Positions 27,992 through 39,162 of a stretch of 39,752 nt of DNA are shown here, in pieces (within the stretch, counting starts at the first letter, position 1; each line of letters begins with the position of its first letter). The notes under the pieces are model-generated. The model had not been told where the DNA came from. It saw nothing but the letters and a program-made list of their open reading frames with translations, and made no database searches. Source of the stretch: Beijerinckiaceae bacterium. Lineage in GTDB: Bacteria > Pseudomonadota > Alphaproteobacteria > Rhizobiales > Beijerinckiaceae. The DNA lies in NCBI GenBank assembly GCA_947474545.1, contig CANJJI010000023.1, forward strand, positions 1 through 39,752, in the 5' to 3' direction. The position numbers and the translations under genes are program-made.

Positions 27992-29953
27992 GTGAATACT
28001 CATGCTTCTACAGCCGCCAGCGAGCCCGGCTCACACGGCGAAGGGACTCACACCTTTCAGGCGGATGTTGCCCGCCTTCTGCATATGATGGTCCATTCAG
28101 TCTATACCGAACGCTCCATCTTCCTCCGTGAACTCATTTCGAACGCAGCCGATGCCTGCGAGAAGCTGCGCTTTGAAGCGATATCCAGCCCGGACCTGAT
28201 TGCGGGGGATCCGGCATTTGTGATCACCATCACTCCAGACAAGGACAGGAATATCCTGACCATATCGGACAATGGAATTGGGATGCGCCAGTCCGAATTA
28301 ATCGAGGCCCTTGGCACAATCGCCCATTCGGGAACACGCGCCTTTCTCGACCGCCAGATGAGTGCGGCAGCCAGCGCCGGAGCTGAAAGTCCGGATGGCG
28401 AGGCACCCGATACGGCATCAAACTCAGGTCTGATCGGACAATTTGGCGTCGGCTTTTATTCAGCCTTCATCGTTGCAGACAATGTCGTAGTCACTTCACG
28501 CCGTGCAGGTACCAATGAAGTCTGGCAATGGTCATCCGACGGTCTGGGTTCCTATCGAATCGAAAAATCCGATGCGGAGAATGGTCCGTTGCGTGGCACG
28601 CGCGTTGTCCTGCACCTCAAAGCGGACGCAAAGGAATTCACAGAAACCTATCGCCTCGAATCCATTGTGCGGCAACATTCGGCAGCTATCCAGATTCCCA
28701 TCGACCTGATCGAAAAAGAGGGGGAAGAAACCCGCCGGATCGCCGATGGCTCAGCCATCTGGAGCCGCAGCAAGAGCAGCATCAAGCCCGAAGAATATAC
28801 CGAGTTTTATCGCAGCCTGGCACACCAGTTTGATGAGCCCGCACTGACGATTCATTGGCGTGCCGAAGGCCGCAACGAATATTCGGTGCTTGCATTCATT
28901 CCGGGTTCGCGGCCGATGGATTTATTTGACCCTGCGCGCAAAGGCCGCGCAAGGCTTTACGTGCGGCGCGTTCAGATCACAGAAGACGCCGATCTTCTTC
29001 CGGCGTGGTTGCGTTTCGTGCGAGTCGTTGTCGATGCTGCAGATGTCCCGCTGAACGTTTCACGCGAGCTGGTTCAGAAAAGTCCCATTGTTGCTGCGAT
29101 CAAAAAAGCGGTGACCAATCGCATCCTGCAGGAACTCGCCAATCTGGCGAAGAACGATGCGGAAATGTTCGCAGAAGTCTGGAAGGATTTTGGCGCGGTT
29201 ATCAAGGAGGGCCTTTATGAAGACGCCGAGCAACGCGACAAGATCTTCGAAATTGCGCGCTTTGCTTCGACCGCTTCGGCGGAACCTACTCGCACGTTGA
29301 AAGACTACGTCGAAGCGCTAAAGCCCAATCAGACCGCCATCTATTACATTGCAGGTGAGGACGCAAAGCAGCTTGCCGGCAGTCCACAGCTTGAAGGATT
29401 CAGAGCGCGCGATGTGGAAGTTCTGATCCTCAGTGATCCAGTCGACGCATTCTGGACGAGCACAGCGCTGGGTTTCGATGGAAAGCCGTTCAAATCCATT
29501 ACACAGGGCGCAACCGATCTCAGCGCTATAGAAACAACCAAACCAGCCGAAAAGCCGACGCCTGAGAACGAGGCCCAATTCGCAACCTTCCTCGCATTTG
29601 CGAAACAAACACTGAGTGAGGTCGCAGAGGATGTGCGGACCTCTGATAAACTTTCCGAAAGTCCGGCCTGCCTGGTCGCCTCGGATAAAGCAATGGATCG
29701 GCGGCTGGAACGCCTGCTCGCTGAACATGGCCGTTTGCCTGAGGCTTCTAAGCCGATACTCGAACTCAATCCCGGCCATGCGCTGGTCAAGCAGATTGCG
29801 GAAAAACTGACGAACCAAACTGACAAGGCGCCAATCGAAGATGCCATCTGGCTGCTGTTCGACGAGGCTAAGCTCGTTGATGGCGACAAGCCCGCCGATC
29901 TCCAGGCTTTTCGTCAACGGCTGTTTCGCGTCATGTCGCGCATGCTGAACTGA
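27992..29953 (+). CDS. htpG: Molecular chaperone HtpG (Hsp90)
   Basis: The 653-residue chaperone is bacterial Hsp90, which remodels client proteins with ATP, often with DnaK. The GHKL ATPase domain shows FLRELISNAADA (44-55), ISDNGIGM (91-98) and GQFGVGFYSAF (149-159). The middle domain has the catalytic-arginine region with PLNVSRE, and the C-terminal domain gives the dimer. The start is a GTG at 27992 behind AGGGAG. Compared with E. coli HtpG there is an extra Ala/Ser/Gly/Glu-rich stretch at about residues 122-146, just before the ATP lid. It is followed 21-24 bp later by prmC. Confidence 0.97.
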   Translation: MNTHASTAASEPGSHGEGTHTFQADVARLLHMMVHSVYTERSIFLRELISNAADACEKLRFEAISSPDLIAGDPAFVITITPDKDRNILTISDNGIGMRQSELIEALGTIAHSGTRAFLDRQMSAAASAGAESPDGEAPDTASNSGLIGQFGVGFYSAFIVADNVVVTSRRAGTNEVWQWSSDGLGSYRIEKSDAENGPLRGTRVVLHLKADAKEFTETYRLESIVRQHSAAIQIPIDLIEKEGEETRRIADGSAIWSRSKSSIKPEEYTEFYRSLAHQFDEPALTIHWRAEGRNEYSVLAFIPGSRPMDLFDPARKGRARLYVRRVQITEDADLLPAWLRFVRVVVDAADVPLNVSRELVQKSPIVAAIKKAVTNRILQELANLAKNDAEMFAEVWKDFGAVIKEGLYEDAEQRDKIFEIARFASTASAEPTRTLKDYVEALKPNQTAIYYIAGEDAKQLAGSPQLEGFRARDVEVLILSDPVDAFWTSTALGFDGKPFKSITQGATDLSAIETTKPAEKPTPENEAQFATFLAFAKQTLSEVAEDVRTSDKLSESPACLVASDKAMDRRLERLLAEHGRLPEASKPILELNPGHALVKQIAEKLTNQTDKAPIEDAIWLLFDEAKLVDGDKPADLQAFRQRLFRVMSRMLN

Positions 29954-29977
29954 CGCGGCGGGAATGAAAGCCGCGTG

Positions 29978-30841
29978 ATGGATATTCGCCCAGACGAAAC
30001 GATCGCAGATGCCATCCGGCGTGCAGCCACTCTGCTCACGCTGTCAGGAATAGATGAGCCCCTTCGCGATTCACGGCTGCTGGCCGGAGCCGCACTGGGC
30101 GCCGGACAGGCAACGTTAATAGCGCGCGAGACAACGCGAATCGGGCAGGATGCGAGCAGCGTTTTTTCCCGCTTAGTGAGAAGGCGGATGAATCGCGAGC
30201 CCGTTTCCCGCATTTTGGGCCAACATGGCTTCTGGAAAGATGAATTATTGATTGCCCCCGGCGTACTCGATCCGCGCGCTGATACCGAAACACTCGTCGA
30301 AGCTGTCCTCGACTACGTACCAGAGAGACTCCTGAGTACGCCAGCAATTCTCGATCTCGGCACAGGGTCAGGCGCTATCCTCTGCGCACTGTTACGCGAA
30401 TTCCCCAAGGCGGCTGCCCTCGGAATCGATGTCTCGCCGGCAGCCTGTGCCCTCGCGCGGCGCAATCTTGAGCGGTTGAAGCTGACAGATCGCGCTGAGA
30501 TTCGCGAGGGCGGCTGGGAAGATTTCAATGAAGGAAAGTGGAATATTATCGTTTCCAACCCGCCCTATATTGAAAGCGGTGAAATCTCTGCGCTCGACCC
30601 TGAAGTCCGTCTGTGGGATCCCGCGACCGCACTTGATGGGGGACCTGACGGGCTGGGAGCCTATAGAAGCCTTGCGCCACTTGTAAGCAACCTGCTTGCG
30701 CCTGGGGGTCTGGTGTTTCTCGAGGTCGGCTTCAATCAAAGCGAGACCGTTCCACACATTTTGGCAATGGCAGGGCTACTGGTCAAAGAGGTGCGGCGCG
30801 ACCTCGGTGGCAACCCCCGTGTGGTTATCGCGGCGGCGTGA
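29978..30841 (+). CDS. prmC: Release factor glutamine methyltransferase PrmC
   Basis: The 287-residue enzyme methylates the glutamine of the GGQ motif in peptide-chain release factors using S-adenosylmethionine. The N-terminal helical domain (about 1-100) is followed by the SAM-binding motif DLGTGSG (126-132) and the catalytic NPPY (194-197), which binds the substrate glutamine. GTG at 29975 and ATG at 29978 are adjacent; I used the ATG. Its usual partner prfA is absent here; htpG occupies the upstream position with a 21-24 bp gap, so they may be co-transcribed. Downstream DUF4167 and clpB keep the common alphaproteobacterial order. Confidence 0.95.
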   Translation: MDIRPDETIADAIRRAATLLTLSGIDEPLRDSRLLAGAALGAGQATLIARETTRIGQDASSVFSRLVRRRMNREPVSRILGQHGFWKDELLIAPGVLDPRADTETLVEAVLDYVPERLLSTPAILDLGTGSGAILCALLREFPKAAALGIDVSPAACALARRNLERLKLTDRAEIREGGWEDFNEGKWNIIVSNPPYIESGEISALDPEVRLWDPATALDGGPDGLGAYRSLAPLVSNLLAPGGLVFLEVGFNQSETVPHILAMAGLLVKEVRRDLGGNPRVVIAAA

Positions 30842-31212
30842 TGCCGCATTTGCAAAACAACCTGCGGAATCTTGGCTATAAGGTGCCGAAATCCCGTAAT
30901 GCCTCTTGTTGAACGCGGGAAAAGCTATTAGGTTGTTATTAGGAATCCCCGGGCATGGTGTTGCAAACCCCATGTGTGCTGCGCCGCTCATGCTATGAGG
31001 CGATTATTTCCAACTTAACTTGACCGGTGAAAACTTAACCCGGTCATATCCCGCCATAGGATTTGATGGCCGGTCCCAGCACTGACTGAAGGATCTGATG
31101 AAATTACCACCTGCGGGCGCGTGACCATGCGGTTTGCGCCAAAGCTTCAAGACTCGTGGAGTGGCCGGAAGGGGCTGCGCGTTGGCGCGCAATCCATAAA
31201 CAGGGTTGATCA
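30842..31212. promoter_or_regulatory. 371-bp intergenic region upstream of DUF4167
   Basis: No gene is supported here. On the plus strand TTGACC (31020-31025) and TCATAT (31044-31049) are 18 nt apart and could be a promoter for the DUF4167 gene. The 7-bp inverted repeat TGACCGG (31021-31027) and CCGGTCA (31040-31046) overlaps both elements, so it might be an operator. A small hairpin CTCAT-GCT-ATGAG lies near 30988-31000. All are motif readings only. Confidence 0.3.
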
Positions 31213-32094
31213 ATGAGACCAGGTCAAAACAAACGGATGCGTGGCCGGAATAATGGTAGCAATCGCAAGGGGCCCAACCCCCTGACGCGCAGCTACGAAT
31301 CCAACGGACCGGACGTAAAGGTCCGGGGAACCGCACAACATGTCGCCGAAAAATATCTTCAATTGGCGCGCGACGCACAATCGTCCGGCGACCCCGTGAT
31401 GGCCGAAAGTTATTTGCAGCATGCTGAGCATTATTTTCGGCTCATCGCTTCGGCAATGCAGGCGCAACAGCAACAGCAACCAGGATATATGCGCCCGCCC
31501 GGAGAGAACGCCGATGCCGACGATGACGATGATGACGACGGCGATATGCCCGATCGCTTCGCCTCACCTTTCGAGCGCAATCAGCCAAATCTGAACCAAC
31601 CCCAACCCACTTTTGTCAATCAGCCACAGCCTTTTACGGAACGCCCGCAGCAGATGGAGCGGCAACAACAGGACCGTGGCCCGCGACAGGAGCGCCCTGA
31701 ACGGCAGGACGGCAGGCAGGACCGGCAGGAGCGCCATAACCAGCCTCGCGAATTCCGGGACCACCGTCAGCAGCGGGATCGCAATTTCAACGCGCCACGG
31801 CCAGCGCCGTCAATTCCGGAACAAGTCGTGCAGCCTGATGAGCCGCAACCCGTGACGGCTCTCCCTGCCTTCATCACCGGCGGCATCCGCCCCGTTGTAG
31901 CTGACATGCCGCCGCCCGCGGCCGCTCCCCAGCCATCTTCGCCTCCGGCTTTCGAAGGTGAACATGACAATGCAGCGTTCCATCTGCGCAATCGCCGCCG
32001 CCGCCGCCCGCGCCCGGTGGGTGAAGGCGCTGAACAAGAACCGGCGGTCGCGTCTGAGCGCCCTTTCCCGGATGAGGTTCCTGCAGGCGAGTAA
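31213..32094 (+). CDS. DUF4167 domain protein, possibly RNA-binding
   Basis: The 293-residue protein has a conserved N-terminal DUF4167 region (about residues 1-80): a basic start rich in Arg, Asn and Gly, the NPLTRSYESNGPDVKVRGTAQHVAEKYLQLARDA block, and YLQHAEHYFRLI. The rest is low-complexity: a poly-Gln stretch near 94, an acidic run of Asp near 105, then Gln/Arg/Pro-rich sequence and a basic NRRRRRPRP patch near the end. Such basic disordered proteins are often suspected to bind RNA, but no function is shown. The start ATG has a CAGGG ribosome-binding site. It lies between prmC and clpB as in many related genomes. Confidence 0.9.
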   Translation: MRPGQNKRMRGRNNGSNRKGPNPLTRSYESNGPDVKVRGTAQHVAEKYLQLARDAQSSGDPVMAESYLQHAEHYFRLIASAMQAQQQQQPGYMRPPGENADADDDDDDDGDMPDRFASPFERNQPNLNQPQPTFVNQPQPFTERPQQMERQQQDRGPRQERPERQDGRQDRQERHNQPREFRDHRQQRDRNFNAPRPAPSIPEQVVQPDEPQPVTALPAFITGGIRPVVADMPPPAAAPQPSSPPAFEGEHDNAAFHLRNRRRRRPRPVGEGAEQEPAVASERPFPDEVPAGE

Positions 32095-32123
32095 GTTTCA
32101 GATTGGTTATGCTCAGATGTTTC

Positions 32124-32150
32124 AGGGGAGGCTGCGGCCTCCCCTCTTGA
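32124..32150 (+). terminator. Hairpin terminator after DUF4167
   Basis: AGGGGAGGC (32124-32132) and GCCTCCCCT (32137-32145) form a perfect 9-bp stem with a TGCG loop, 30 bp after the DUF4167 stop. The following CTTGATTC is only weakly T-rich, so termination may be partial and clpB may receive some read-through. Confidence 0.65.
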
Positions 32151-32282
32151 TTCTGCGGCGCTGGCCCTTCCAACCCCTAAGGTGGCTTCCTACATCTGGA
32201 TCAAGGCCGCCGTCAGGGGCCTGATGTATGAAACGCTACAGGATTGCTGCTTCGGGGCAATCTTGCGGGCCAGGAGGTCAAA

Positions 32283-34928
<2,646 letters not shown>

Positions 34929-34940
34929 TGCCTTGCAAGA

Positions 34941-34967
34941 CCTGCCACAGGGCAACCCGGTGGCAGG
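34941..34967 (+). other. Hairpin directly after clpB
   Basis: CCTGCCAC (34941-34948) pairs with GTGGCAGG (34960-34967), and GGG/CCC can extend the pairing inside. It lies 12 nt after the clpB stop and 28 nt before the main terminator. No T-run follows, so it is more likely a 3'-end stability element than a terminator. Confidence 0.55.
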
Positions 34968-34995
34968 ACCAGACGCCATGATAGTTCACAAAATG

Positions 34996-35028
34996 AGCCC
35001 GCAGACGCCATCGCTTCTGCGGGCTTTT
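34996..35028 (+). terminator. Intrinsic terminator of clpB
   Basis: AGCCCGCAGA (34996-35005) and TCTGCGGGCT (35016-35025) are perfect 10-bp arms around a 10-nt loop and run into TTTT (35025-35028). It separates clpB from the convergent small membrane protein gene that ends at 35053. Confidence 0.9.
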
Positions 35029-35052
35029 AATAGGTTTGAATGATTTTTGAGC

Positions 35053-35358
35053 TCAATCCTGAACCCAGTGCTTGGCCAGTCCAAGCAAAAGGAGAAGCAG
35101 CGTCGCAGAAGACGCTGCAAAAACACCGGTCACAAGAATGTCGCCGGGGTCCATGCGGCCAAAGAAATTGTTGCGGATATAAATGCCCACAGCTGCGCCA
35201 AATACTGCAAGCGTAGCATTACCAAACGGACCAAAGCCGCGATCTCCCATGACTGCGTCGGTAATATAGCCAACTACAAATCCGCCGATCAAAACTGAGA
35301 TAAAGACGTAAGCCAAAATGTCAGTTGAATAGTGATCGAGCCGCAGAGCTTCAAACAT
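35053..35358 (-). CDS. Small membrane protein of unknown function
   Basis: The 101-residue protein has three predicted membrane helices (about residues 14-33, 47-62 and 74-93). The GGFVVGYITDAVMGDRGFGPFGNATLAVFGAAVGIY stretch resembles, in spacing of Gly and small residues, the YeaQ/YmgE (transglycosylase-associated) family, but the match is too weak for a family call. The start ATG at 35358 has a GGGGTG ribosome-binding site. It is convergent with clpB and lies 123 bp downstream of the next minus-strand gene. Function unknown. Confidence 0.75.
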   Translation of the reverse strand: MFEALRLDHYSTDILAYVFISVLIGGFVVGYITDAVMGDRGFGPFGNATLAVFGAAVGIYIRNNFFGRMDPGDILVTGVFAASSATLLLLLLGLAKHWVQD

Positions 35359-35481
35359 GTGTGCACCCCAAATTCCCGCTGGTGCCGGCCGCAGTTACCG
35401 TATGGCGTCAAGGCCGACAACTACTCGACCATCGTAAACAAAAGGTTTATGCGGCTCTAAATAAAGGATAATAAAGGTGTT

Positions 35482-36033
35482 TCATGGTGCAAAGCTGACC
35501 GCAACACTGTGATTGCCTGCAGGTGGCGAGACCAGACTGGTCTTGAAACCGAGTATTTCCCCTGGCTTCAGTGATTTTTGCGGAAGCTTTACGACCCAGG
35601 AATAAACTGCAGCTCCATCTGATCCCAATAACGAAAGCTGGACATCTTTTAACGGATTGACGGCAGCGCGCGTATTCCTGATTTGACCTTCCACCACAAG
35701 CTGCGCTTCCCCATCCCGGATGGTGAGGTTTGCCCTGATATTTTGAAATTCCGCTTGAAAAATATTTACTGGCAACCCTAAAGCGCGAAAAAGTCCCGCT
35801 GCACCCGGCACAAAACGGACGACATGAACCCGTTGTACCAGCGCAACGTAACTTCCCAGCAAGACTATTCCGGCGAGGAGAGGCAGAACTATACCGCGAC
35901 GCAAGCCTTTCGTTCGAGCACCCCCCCGGTCGGAGCCGCTCTGAGGAGAATGCGCCGCATACGAAAATGGCTTGCACGCATCCTCAGGCGCCACATGAAA
36001 ACGCCCGGTCGCGATAACGGCCTGATGCTGCAT
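35482..36033 (-). CDS. DUF3426-like membrane protein without zinc ribbon
   Basis: The 183-residue protein has a hydrophilic N-terminus, one membrane helix (about residues 48-67) and a C-terminal extracytoplasmic domain (about 85-183) resembling DUF3426: a beta-rich fold with EGQIRNTRAAVNPLKDVQLSL and a late LKPGEILGFKTSLVSPPAG. In other alphaproteobacteria the gene divergent from ftsE usually codes for an MJ0042-type zinc-ribbon protein with such a tail. Here the N-terminus has a single cysteine and no CxxC pairs. The ATG at 36033 has AAGG 5 nt upstream and a stop codon lies five codons further up in frame, so the short N-terminus seems real. Function unknown. Confidence 0.72.
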   Translation of the reverse strand: MQHQAVIATGRFHVAPEDACKPFSYAAHSPQSGSDRGGARTKGLRRGIVLPLLAGIVLLGSYVALVQRVHVVRFVPGAAGLFRALGLPVNIFQAEFQNIRANLTIRDGEAQLVVEGQIRNTRAAVNPLKDVQLSLLGSDGAAVYSWVVKLPQKSLKPGEILGFKTSLVSPPAGNHSVAVSFAP

Positions 36034-36152
36034 GTCCTTATCCCTTTACTTCGTGCTATCTGTACAACCGGCGCGCGGGAATCGAGCATGCTCAATCTCG
36101 CGTTCGCTCCTCCGCCTTGGAACGGAATTCTTGAATTGCTCCACCCTTATGG

Positions 36153-36167
36153 TTAATTCGCTGTAAA
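36153..36167. promoter_or_regulatory. Near-consensus CtrA site upstream of ftsE
   Basis: TTAA (36153-36156), seven bases, then TAAA (36164-36167) matches the CtrA box TTAA-N7-TTAA with one mismatch. It lies about 125 bp upstream of the ftsE start, in the gap shared with the divergent DUF3426-like gene. CtrA control of division genes is known in the class; binding here is inference. Confidence 0.3.
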
Positions 36168-36291
36168 TATTGCAATCTGATCCGCACGATTCGGACAGAT
36201 TCTGGCGCCCATTCTCATTGAAGGCCTTGCGGGACAAACCGCCAGGCAAATCGCTCTGAAACATCAGGGCACGTTGCAAGGTACTGACGAC

Positions 36292-36954
36292 TTGGTCCGC
36301 TTTGAAAACGTCGGGCTGCGATACGGAATGGCGACAGAAACCCTCCGGGATCTGACCTTTTCGATCGAGCCGCGCTCTTTCCAGTTTCTCACCGGCCCAT
36401 CGGGCGCGGGCAAGACGACATTGCTACGCTTGATCCTGTTATCCCTGCGCCCCACCAGAGGGTTCATTTCCCTGTTCGGCCGGGAAACTTCGACCCTCGA
36501 AAAAGACGACATCACCGCCATCAGGCGGCGAATTGGTGTAGTGTTTCAAGACTTCCGCCTCCTCGATCATCTCACGACCTACCAAAACGTTTCGCTACCC
36601 CTGCTTGTGCAAGGCAAGGAAGAAAGCAGCTATCGGGCGGAAGTGCAGGAATTGCTAAAATGGGTCGGCCTTGGCAACCACATGGATGCCTACCCGCCTG
36701 TGCTCTCGGGCGGAGAGAAACAGCGCGTCGCCATCGCACGGGCATTGATCATGCGCCCCGAATTGCTTCTCGCCGACGAGCCCACCGGAAACGTTGATCC
36801 GAGCATGGCCCGGCGCCTGCTGCGCCTGTTCGTGGAACTGCATAAATCCGGAACATCCGTCGTAATCGCTACACATGATCTTTCGTTGATGGATCAATTT
36901 GATAGCGCACAGCGGCTGGTTCTCGGCGATGGGCGATTGCACATCTATGAGTGA
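36292..36954 (+). CDS. ftsE: Cell division ATP-binding protein FtsE
   Basis: The 220-residue ABC ATPase pairs with FtsX at the inner membrane to control septal peptidoglycan hydrolases. Walker A is GPSGAGKT at residues 35-42, the signature [15 protein letters not shown] lies near 135-149, and Walker B is [14 protein letters not shown] chose the TTG at 36292, which gives [12 protein letters not shown] as in other FtsE proteins and has AAGG 10 nt upstream; a TTG at 36274 would add six residues. The gene overlaps ftsX by 8 bp. It is divergent from the DUF3426-like gene across 258 bp. Confidence 0.93.
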   Translation: MVRFENVGLRYGMATETLRDLTFSIEPRSFQFLTGPSGAGKTTLLRLILLSLRPTRGFISLFGRETSTLEKDDITAIRRRIGVVFQDFRLLDHLTTYQNVSLPLLVQGKEESSYRAEVQELLKWVGLGNHMDAYPPVLSGGEKQRVAIARALIMRPELLLADEPTGNVDPSMARRLLRLFVELHKSGTSVVIATHDLSLMDQFDSAQRLVLGDGRLHIYE

Positions 36955-37924
36955 AACCAACCACATTCAGCGCACCGGAACGGCCGGATTCCTGGCCAGG
37001 ATGAGAAATATAGGCCGTAAGGCAGACATTCACGAAGCGCTTCCGCTGATCCCTGAAAGTTCCATCGCCGGTAAAGCGCTCGTCACGATAATCTCCATTA
37101 TGACGTTTCTGGCAACTCTGACAGCCGGTTCCGCCGTGCTGATCCGTGACGCGTCTCAAGGCTGGAGCAATCAGATCACACAGGAAATGACCATCCAGAT
37201 TAAGCCGCAGCCAGGCAGAAATCTGGACGTGGATGTCGAGACTGCTGCTGCCGCCGTAAAAGCCTTTCCGGGTGTCGAAAGTGTAAAGGTCTTTTCAAAA
37301 CTGGAGTCCTCCAACCTGCTTGAACCCTGGCTTGGCAGCAGTGTCAGTCTTGACGAATTGCCCATCCCGCGCTTGATCGTCGTAAAACCCCTGACAGGCG
37401 GCTTGGAAATTGAAAAGCTCCGAGAGATGTTAAGCGAAAAAGCGCCTCACGCTGTACTTGATGATCACCGGCTCTGGTTTGAGCGTTTGACCAATATGGC
37501 CAATGCACTGGTGTTCGCCGCGATTTTCGTACTCGCATTGGTAATAACTGCAATGGCGCTGGCGATTGCATTTGCCACGCGCGGCGCGATGGCCGGCACA
37601 AGAGATATTATCGACGTTCTCCACTTTGTAGGCGCGCACGACAAATTCATATCGAAAGAATTCCAGAAACATTTTTTCAAACTGGGATTGAAGGGTGCAG
37701 CTATAGGCGGCTTCTCAACGCTGGCCGCATTTGCTCTTGCAGGGCTTTTATTGAAAATATGGAATGGCGGAACGGGCAGCGAACAGATTGAATCGCTGTT
37801 TGGAACATTTTCCCTGAGCTGGCCAGGAATTGTCCTGATCGTCATCCTCACAATTCTGATTGCATTTCTTGTCGGCAACATCTCGCGTGTTATCGTGTTC
37901 CGCCACCTTCAGACGCTGCGGTAA
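36947..37924 (+). CDS. ftsX: Cell division protein FtsX
   Basis: The 325-residue membrane partner of FtsE has four membrane helices: one near residues 46-68, then three in the C-terminal half (about 188-212, 238-264 and 284-308). The periplasmic loop after the first helix (about 70-185) is the part that in other bacteria contacts amidase activators. The C-terminal half has the FtsX signature region with GTRDIIDVLHFVGAHDKFISKEFQKHF. The ATG at 36947 lies inside the end of ftsE, an 8-bp overlap that suggests translational coupling; its own ribosome-binding site is weak. Confidence 0.94.
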   Translation: MSETNHIQRTGTAGFLARMRNIGRKADIHEALPLIPESSIAGKALVTIISIMTFLATLTAGSAVLIRDASQGWSNQITQEMTIQIKPQPGRNLDVDVETAAAAVKAFPGVESVKVFSKLESSNLLEPWLGSSVSLDELPIPRLIVVKPLTGGLEIEKLREMLSEKAPHAVLDDHRLWFERLTNMANALVFAAIFVLALVITAMALAIAFATRGAMAGTRDIIDVLHFVGAHDKFISKEFQKHFFKLGLKGAAIGGFSTLAAFALAGLLLKIWNGGTGSEQIESLFGTFSLSWPGIVLIVILTILIAFLVGNISRVIVFRHLQTLR

Positions 37925-38080
37925 TTCTCAGACGACAAACCTCTGCACAACAACCAAACCATCGCTACACCCGACTTAATGGCTGCGCTATTCCTCTGGC
38001 ATTTCATGTTTTCTATTCATTGAAATATGATCTAAAACTCTTTCTCCAAATCTTCAAAAATGTGGGTCGAAGGATGCGCC

Positions 38081-39148
38081 ATGACTGATAGTGGCACAAT
38101 AACCATTGGGCGCCGGCTCGGAGCGCGCCTGCTTATCGTGATCCCCCTGATCATCTCCGTCGTCTGGTGCGGACTATGGTTTGGCGCTTCTCGCCTATCC
38201 GTTGGATATCTGCAGTCGTGGAACAACCGGGAGGAGGCTCTCGGCCGCACATGGTCTTGCGAGAACATCCAAACAGGTGGTTTTCCCTTCAGTTTCACAC
38301 TGACTTGCTTAAAGCCCGCGCTCAAAGCCAATTTAAAGTCCGGGCCGATAAATGCCGCTTTCGGCGAATTTAAAGCATTCTGGACTCCCCTCCATCCGCT
38401 GAGTGCAGAGGTGCATATATTGGGACCAATGCAGTTCGAAACAACTGGCGCCCCTAGAAAGGTTATAGCCAAGTGGGACGAGTTTTTGATCAACTTGAAC
38501 AGCGGGCTTGTATCGCCTCCTCTCGCAACAATCGCCGCTCGAAAAATCGATCTCAAGATCACCACGCCAGCAGGCGAAGTTATTTCGGTTTTCTTTGGCA
38601 AGACGAACGTGGAACTGATCCCGTCAAAAAGCGATCAGGGCGCCGAAAGTTTACGGGCTATCGCGAGCGGAGAAGAGATCGACTCTCCGGTACTGAACCA
38701 TATGGCGGGCAATCCGGAACTCGGGTCCTTTAAAGCGGCGTTCAATATCGAAAAATTCGACCACCTCAAACGGGGCGACATGTTTGCGCGCCTCGAGTCT
38801 TGGCGCGGCGCCAATGGTCTGCTTGCTATTTCAGAACTGAAATTTGCAAAAGGCCGCTTAGTGCTTGAAGCGAACGGCACAATACGGCTTGACAGGCTGC
38901 GGCGGCCGGAAGGGCAATTGCAAACCCGCACCGCAGGCCTTTCAAGTCTGTTTGAGCGCCTTGGCATTCCAGCCCTGGGCGGTCCACGCGGCGGATTGCT
39001 TGGCGGGCTATTCCGGAAACAGGGCGCACCCGCAAATCAACTGGATGACCCGTCTAGCCGCTTTATCCCTTTGCCACTCACGCTTCGTGATGGCTTTGTA
39101 TGGGTAGGCCCATTACGAACGCCGGTTGCCTTGCCGCCTGTTCTCTAG
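38081..39148 (+). CDS. DUF2125 family protein
   Basis: The 355-residue protein has one N-terminal hydrophobic helix (about residues 17-38) that acts as a signal anchor, then an extracytoplasmic beta-rich domain. Conserved features of DUF2125 are visible: RTWSCENIQTGGFPFSFTLTC, GPMQFETTGAP, and a C-terminal ISELKFAKGRLVLEANGTIRLD block before LTLRDGFVWVGPLRT. The function of the family is not known to me. I chose the ATG at 38081, behind AAGGA; an ATG at 38060 would add seven residues. It stands 156 bp after ftsX and converges on metW with a 14-bp gap. Confidence 0.88.
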   Translation: MTDSGTITIGRRLGARLLIVIPLIISVVWCGLWFGASRLSVGYLQSWNNREEALGRTWSCENIQTGGFPFSFTLTCLKPALKANLKSGPINAAFGEFKAFWTPLHPLSAEVHILGPMQFETTGAPRKVIAKWDEFLINLNSGLVSPPLATIAARKIDLKITTPAGEVISVFFGKTNVELIPSKSDQGAESLRAIASGEEIDSPVLNHMAGNPELGSFKAAFNIEKFDHLKRGDMFARLESWRGANGLLAISELKFAKGRLVLEANGTIRLDRLRRPEGQLQTRTAGLSSLFERLGIPALGGPRGGLLGGLFRKQGAPANQLDDPSSRFIPLPLTLRDGFVWVGPLRTPVALPPVL

Positions 39149-39162
39149 AAGCCCCGGCGCAC

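Noticed and set aside
32146-32282. CTTGAT before clpB as a heat-shock -35 element
   Set aside because: No acceptable -10 partner follows at the right distance, and the T-rich bases are better read as the tail of the preceding hairpin.
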